In this document: positions 17,897 to 17,954 of the stretch, one piece after another
How the letters are laid out: the number at the start of each line of letters is the position of its first letter
Position numbering within the stretch: the stretch's first letter is position 1
Assembly (NCBI GenBank): GCA_964484475.1
Contig: CAZAFU010000053.1
Location: 1-17,954 of the forward strand
Direction of reading: 5' to 3'
From: Parvularcula sp964484475
Lineage (GTDB): Bacteria > Pseudomonadota > Alphaproteobacteria > Caulobacterales > Parvularculaceae
DNA length: 17,954 nt
The notes under the pieces: generated by a model
Told to the model about the DNA's origin: nothing
Databases searched by the model: none
What the model saw: only the letters and a program-made list of their open reading frames with translations
Translations under genes and position numbers: made by a program

Positions 17897-17954
17897 TCAG
17901 CGCTGGATGTTGCCCTCGCGCCTGATCTTCTTCTGCACCTGCAAGAGCCCGTAG
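17897..17954 (-). CDS. C-terminal end of an unidentified protein (cut by window edge)
   Basis: The last 18 codons and TGA of a minus-strand gene read YGLLQVQKKIRREGNIQR. The frame is open to the edge, and the basic, helix-forming end looks coding. It converges on the PPC gene with 12 bp between stops. Too little is present to name the protein. Confidence 0.5.
   Translation of the reverse strand, partial: YGLLQVQKKIRREGNIQR

Overview
The window reads as chromosomal DNA of a high-GC alphaproteobacterium. The evidence is the cpoB-tilS arrangement, the carB-greA pair, GreA beginning in the usual alphaproteobacterial way (MDKFPMT), and strong G/C preference at third codon positions. I cannot place it below class from sequence alone. 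A run of 19 Ns and an apparent one-base error beside it suggest a draft or metagenome assembly.

Layout. 1-1237 (minus): cpoB (Tol-Pal-associated TPR protein) overlapping the start of tilS, which runs off the left edge. 1380-3055 (plus): a ClC-family chloride protein broken by the N run. 3068-4194 (minus): a dihydroflavonol-reductase-like SDR and, just upstream of it, a 44-residue single-span membrane peptide. 4287-4961 (plus): a GloC-type metallo-hydrolase. 4934-9065: a small surface-polysaccharide block, with a GT4 glycosyltransferase and an O-antigen ligase/polymerase on minus and a divergent Wzx-like flippase on plus. 9133-13522 (plus): carB, greA and a secreted NTF2/SnoaL-like protein. 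13526-16097 (minus): a Gfo/Idh/MocA oxidoreductase overlapping the glutamine-dependent NAD synthetase nadE. 16098-16562: a long divergent intergenic region with a possible 60-residue ORF and competing RNA helices. 16563-17884 (plus): phhA (phenylalanine 4-hydroxylase) followed 2 nt later by a PPC/DUF296 protein. The right edge holds the last 18 codons of an unidentified minus-strand gene.

Functionally this is mostly housekeeping (pyrimidine/arginine precursor supply, transcript cleavage, NAD synthesis, tRNA modification, envelope integrity) with a compact polysaccharide export/assembly insert and a phenylalanine-catabolism pair. I found no CRISPR array, tRNA, rRNA, insertion sequence, phage gene or evident defence system. 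The most unusual signals are (i) a perfect 11-bp terminator-like hairpin whose 3' arm is also the Shine-Dalgarno of the next gene, (ii) the structured 465-nt region before phhA, (iii) tilS lacking any standard start codon, and (iv) ClC filter and proton-site substitutions pointing to a channel rather than an antiporter.
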